A DNA stretch of 9,937 nt. Source: an uncultured Gemella sp. (GTDB lineage: Bacteria; Bacillota; Bacilli; Staphylococcales; Gemellaceae). Every line of letters begins with the position of its first letter. The stretch's first letter is position 1. Positions 7,237 through 9,937 of this stretch are shown piece after piece. The notes under the pieces are model-generated. The model was not told the origin of the DNA and did no database searches. It saw nothing but the letters and a program-made list of their open reading frames with translations. A program made the translations under genes and the position numbers. The stretch is from assembly GCA_938038035.1 (NCBI GenBank), contig CALHQV010000237.1, positions 1-9,937 of the forward strand, given 5' to 3'.

Positions 7237-8118
7237 ATTATAATATTCTCTTTCATTCTCACCATCTAAGAAGTGAGAAGCACTTAAAGAATGTATTCTT
7301 TCTACTATTCTTAAAGCCTTTGTTTTGTCCACTGTTGTTCTTCCATTAGATAACAATTCTGCTAAATCATCTATACTTAAATTAGATGAGAAAAATGTTG
7401 GTAATTTTTCTGCTTCTCTATGATTAATAATTGGGCCAAGCACCTCATCACGAATAAACTCCGTAATATTTTCAGCCCCTATATCGTCTATGATAAGAAT
7501 TTCTTCATCTCTTATAAGATCAATATATAAATCATAACTGTTATTACTAATCTTTGATTTTATTTTTCTAATAAATTCAGGATAGTATAAAATTGCTGGT
7601 TCTTTTCCATTCTGTTTGAAATAATTGTAAATACATCCCATCAAATATGTTTTACCAGTTCCTGTTGGTCCATATATATAGGCACCTCTTGTACTTTGTT
7701 TATTAAGGATACTCATACAAGTGTTTACAATTTCTATTGCTAATCTAGATTTCTTACTATTCTTGGATAAATTATCAAATGTATATGTTAAAACTCTCTT
7801 TGGAATAAATTCTGTCTTGATTCTATTCGATGTTTTTTGGTTTTCAACTTTTTGTTTATATTCATCAGTCTCTTGATAAACTATATTAACCTCTTTATCA
7901 CTACAAACCAATTTTGGCTTATGTTCAATATTTAGTAGTGTATCTTTAGAAATATAATATTGATAAAATTTTTCAAGATTATTTTCAACATCAATTTTAG
8001 AAAAGTTATTATCACGAATAAACTTAATTATCTCTACATCACTCAGAACCTTTTCTGTGATAAACTTCTTAAATGAATTTTCTGTATTACTTGATACTAT
8101 GTTGGATAATTTTTTCAT
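7234..8118 (-). CDS. dnaI: Primosomal protein DnaI, helicase loader
   Basis: This AAA+ ATPase loads the replicative helicase (DnaC in Bacillus naming) at oriC and at restarting forks, together with DnaB and DnaD. The 294 residues are slightly shorter than B. subtilis DnaI (311). The N-terminal helicase-binding region (about 1-105) precedes the AAA+ domain with Walker A GPTGTGKT (150-157), Walker B ILIIDDIGAE (207-216), sensor-1-like TFFSSNLS (241-248) and an arginine-finger region ALRIVERI (268-275). The N-terminal region has one cysteine (C72) and one histidine (H66), so the zinc site known in the B. subtilis protein seems absent. Its ATG shares one base with the dnaB stop (TAATG), with a good AAAGGGG ribosome site 7 nt upstream. 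The stop lies in the terminator stem. Confidence 0.95.
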   Translation of the reverse strand: MKKLSNIVSSNTENSFKKFITEKVLSDVEIIKFIRDNNFSKIDVENNLEKFYQYYISKDTLLNIEHKPKLVCSDKEVNIVYQETDEYKQKVENQKTSNRIKTEFIPKRVLTYTFDNLSKNSKKSRLAIEIVNTCMSILNKQSTRGAYIYGPTGTGKTYLMGCIYNYFKQNGKEPAILYYPEFIRKIKSKISNNSYDLYIDLIRDEEILIIDDIGAENITEFIRDEVLGPIINHREAEKLPTFFSSNLSIDDLAELLSNGRTTVDKTKALRIVERIHSLSASHFLDGENEREYYN

Positions 8119-9494
8119 TATACATCCCCTTTATTATATAATACTTTCATCAAATCTTTAAAAGTATCCTCATCTTCTTTTGTAACCACTCTGTCTTCTT
8201 CCTTTTTTGATTGATTAAAGCTATTTTGCCTATTTTGTAAATATTCAGGAAACGGAGCATGATTTGATTTTCGATTATTTGAATAAGATTTTTGCGGACT
8301 CTTATTAGTGCTAAAAGCTTTAGTTTTCTGATTTCTATTAGATCTAACAAAATCTATAGCATCTTTAGCTCCAAATAATTTTTGAGCACTCCATGTACTT
8401 GCAATTTTATCTATATAGTTTATATGTGGTATTGAATTTTTACCACTTTGCTTAATAGAATACTCTAATAATATATTTAGTACCCCAGTAGGAAAATTAT
8501 ACTTACTTTGTAACTCTTCAATATTTTTAGCATCTATTTTAGAGAGTACTATTCCTACCTGCTTATTTAAATATTCTACAAAATTAGTATTATCAACTTC
8601 TTTAGCGAATTTTTCATCTTCAGTTAACTGCTCTTCTTTTTCACCAACGAGATTTTTATTTATCATACGATCAAGAGTCGGTACTTCTTGTTTTCTAACA
8701 TTAACATTTAGTTGAGTGATATAATCACTAAGAACATTAATATTAATCTCGCTAGTTCCATTAGAAATTTCTACAGATTTTTCTATAGCACTAGACATAT
8801 CTTCTGGAGACATTTTATAAATATGAGCTAAACCTAAAATTTTATTTTTCACTTCTGGATCTGATATTACATCTGTAAGGTAGCTATTAGCTAAATAGAA
8901 ATTTAATTTATCAAAATCAAAGAAATATTCATCAAAGTTTGGCCCATTAACACTTTTGCTTGCTATATAATCAAAACTGAAATCATTTAGATTTTCTAAA
9001 CGGAAAACATCAGAAAATTTTGCTGAAATATCCTCAAAGCTCTTAAAGCTTACTTTATCTAAAGAATAATAATTTACCAATTCAGAATAATTACTAGACC
9101 CCAATGTGTTCTCTAATAATTTTGCAAGAACTGGTGTATTAAAAAACTCTTCAAAACTTAATGCTTCTTTTATTTTATATATAAACTGCCCAACACCATT
9201 ATTATCAAAATACAGTGACTGAATTAAACCCAAAGCTTCTAATTTTTTTCTTGCAATTAAAAACTTATTATCTGATAAACCTAGATTATCAAGTATATCA
9301 TAATGCAGATAACTTTTAGACAGATTTTTATCACTAAGCATCTTACTTCCTAAAAAAGTATAAAGGCTGATTGCATCGTTACCAAGTAATGGTAAATACA
9401 AGTTATGTAACTCTTTAGTTCGTTTAGAAATATCAAAATCATTATAAACACAATAATAATCTTTAACAGAAAACCTATTATTCATGATTATCAT
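8118..9494 (-). CDS. dnaB: Replication initiation and membrane attachment protein DnaB (Bacillus type)
   Basis: This primosome protein works with DnaD and DnaI to load the helicase and associates the origin with the membrane. It is not the E. coli DnaB helicase. The 458 residues are near B. subtilis DnaB (472). The N-terminal DDBH1 winged-helix region shows LHNLYLPLLGNDAISLY (29-45). The DDBH2 region (about 303-385) ends with the hallmark YxxxIxxxW motif, YIDKIASTW (Y360, I364, W368). After it comes a low-complexity Asn/Ser/Lys/Gln linker (about 385-432) and a charged C-terminal helix. The start is ambiguous: ATG at 9494 or ATG at 9485 (MNNRF), neither with a strong ribosome site. Either way it overlaps the upstream gene, suggesting coupling. 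It shares one base with dnaI. Confidence 0.93.
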   Translation of the reverse strand: MIIMNNRFSVKDYYCVYNDFDISKRTKELHNLYLPLLGNDAISLYTFLGSKMLSDKNLSKSYLHYDILDNLGLSDNKFLIARKKLEALGLIQSLYFDNNGVGQFIYKIKEALSFEEFFNTPVLAKLLENTLGSSNYSELVNYYSLDKVSFKSFEDISAKFSDVFRLENLNDFSFDYIASKSVNGPNFDEYFFDFDKLNFYLANSYLTDVISDPEVKNKILGLAHIYKMSPEDMSSAIEKSVEISNGTSEININVLSDYITQLNVNVRKQEVPTLDRMINKNLVGEKEEQLTEDEKFAKEVDNTNFVEYLNKQVGIVLSKIDAKNIEELQSKYNFPTGVLNILLEYSIKQSGKNSIPHINYIDKIASTWSAQKLFGAKDAIDFVRSNRNQKTKAFSTNKSPQKSYSNNRKSNHAPFPEYLQNRQNSFNQSKKEEDRVVTKEDEDTFKDLMKVLYNKGDV

Positions 9495-9937
9495 CCATTA
9501 CTTCAATAATAATTTGAGTATACTCTAATGCATAGATAAAATTCTGATTATAATCGTACTTAATTTTATCATCATTTCGTAGTGGTGCAAAGAAAGATTT
9601 AACTAAAATAGGATAGATATTATCTAACAATAATTTTGCATTATCATTCTCATAAAGTGCTCTTAGGAAATTAAACACTTTATATACAGAGTCAAGAAAT
9701 TCTTCTTTATTAGGAGTACTAATATTAGTATGACTGTCTAAAATAGTTGAAAAGCTAAGAATATTCTTCTTATCATCTTTTGCTACAAAGGTTCTTAAAT
9801 CATCAATAAGCTTATACATGTAATCAAAGAAAATATCATGATTTTCTAAGTAATCATTATTAATTATCTTAGATTCATTTTTTAATAATAACTTGTTAAT
9901 ATTATAGTCTGTAACGAATAAATAGATTTTATACAGA
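9478..9937 (-). CDS. Unrecognised protein, C-terminal 152 residues (5' end beyond window)
   Basis: I do not recognise this protein. An internal Met at 9819 would give 113 residues, but the same frame stays open upstream to the window edge for 39 more codons (from LYKIYLFVTDYN). The Met is also not preceded by a convincing ribosome site. The real start is therefore probably outside the window. The visible part is rich in Asp, Asn, Lys, Phe and Tyr, has no cysteine, no obvious membrane segment and no nucleotide-binding motif, and looks mainly alpha-helical (for example LRALYENDNAKLLLDNIYPILVK, with the break here for length: LRALYENDNAK then LLLDNIYPILVK). Its stop lies 17 nt inside dnaB, so it is probably in the same operon and may relate to replication, but that is context only. 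It does not look like the end of NrdR, the usual dnaB neighbour in Bacillus. Confidence 0.75.
   Translation of the reverse strand, partial: LYKIYLFVTDYNINKLLLKNESKIINNDYLENHDIFFDYMYKLIDDLRTFVAKDDKKNILSFSTILDSHTNISTPNKEEFLDSVYKVFNFLRALYENDNAKLLLDNIYPILVKSFFAPLRNDDKIKYDYNQNFIYALEYTQIIIEVMDDNHE

Noticed and set aside
8150..8350. Second minus-strand frame of 66 codons within dnaB
   Set aside because: It lies in the low-complexity 3' part of dnaB, shows no motif or ribosome site, and reads as a shadow of the AT-rich linker.
1..9937. Possible Mycoplasma-like genetic code, since no stop codon is TGA
   Set aside because: A checked tryptophan codon in murD is TGG, full-length proteins read without TGA, and avoidance of TGA stops is expected at this low GC with only nine genes. 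A full cell-wall cluster with PBP also rules out Mollicutes.
1..9937. CRISPR arrays, insertion sequences, prophage or defence genes, tRNA or rRNA
   Set aside because: None seen on either strand; genes are tightly packed housekeeping genes and the only gap over 100 nt is 7084-7233.

Overview
The window is a stretch of ordinary, well-conserved chromosome from an AT-rich, Gram-positive bacterium of the Bacillota. All genes lie on the minus strand, so transcription runs from position 9937 towards position 1. The gene order, the two-PASTA division PBP resembling staphylococcal Pbp1, and Bacillus-type DnaB/DnaI primosome proteins point to Bacillales/Staphylococcales or a close relative. Gemella is my best guess, but that is an inference from recall and not from a search. 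Tryptophan is read from TGG and all nine visible stops are TAA or TAG, so nothing suggests a reassigned code.

Region A (9937 to 7234) is a replication-initiation operon. It starts with the C-terminal part of an unrecognised protein whose start lies outside the window. This is followed by dnaB (DDBH1/DDBH2 primosome and membrane-attachment protein) and dnaI (AAA+ helicase loader). The unknown gene overlaps dnaB by 17 nt, and dnaB and dnaI share one base (TAATG), so the three are probably translationally coupled. A strong intrinsic terminator (7180-7236) that overlaps the dnaI stop codon ends this unit.

Region B (about 7185 to 7084) is the only real intergenic space. It holds A/T tracts, then a candidate promoter embedded in three GTGG direct repeats spaced exactly 10 bp apart. 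These repeats are a textbook candidate for the MraZ operator.

Region C (7083 to 1) is the division and cell wall (dcw) cluster: mraZ, rsmH (mraW), ftsL, pbp (pbp1-type division transpeptidase), mraY, murD and divIB/ftsQ, the last cut by the window edge. Gaps are 1-15 nt throughout, as in a single operon. The order is the staphylococcal one, with no murG between murD and divIB. MraY and MurD work on peptidoglycan precursors. The PBP, FtsL and DivIB belong to the septal synthesis complex. RsmH modifies 16S rRNA, and MraZ probably represses the whole operon.

I did not find an exotic or undescribed system. The points most worth a second look are the 10-bp-phased MraZ operator over the promoter, a DnaI that appears to lack the zinc ligands of its N-terminal domain, the unidentified protein coupled to dnaB, and the junction of the primosome genes with the dcw cluster.
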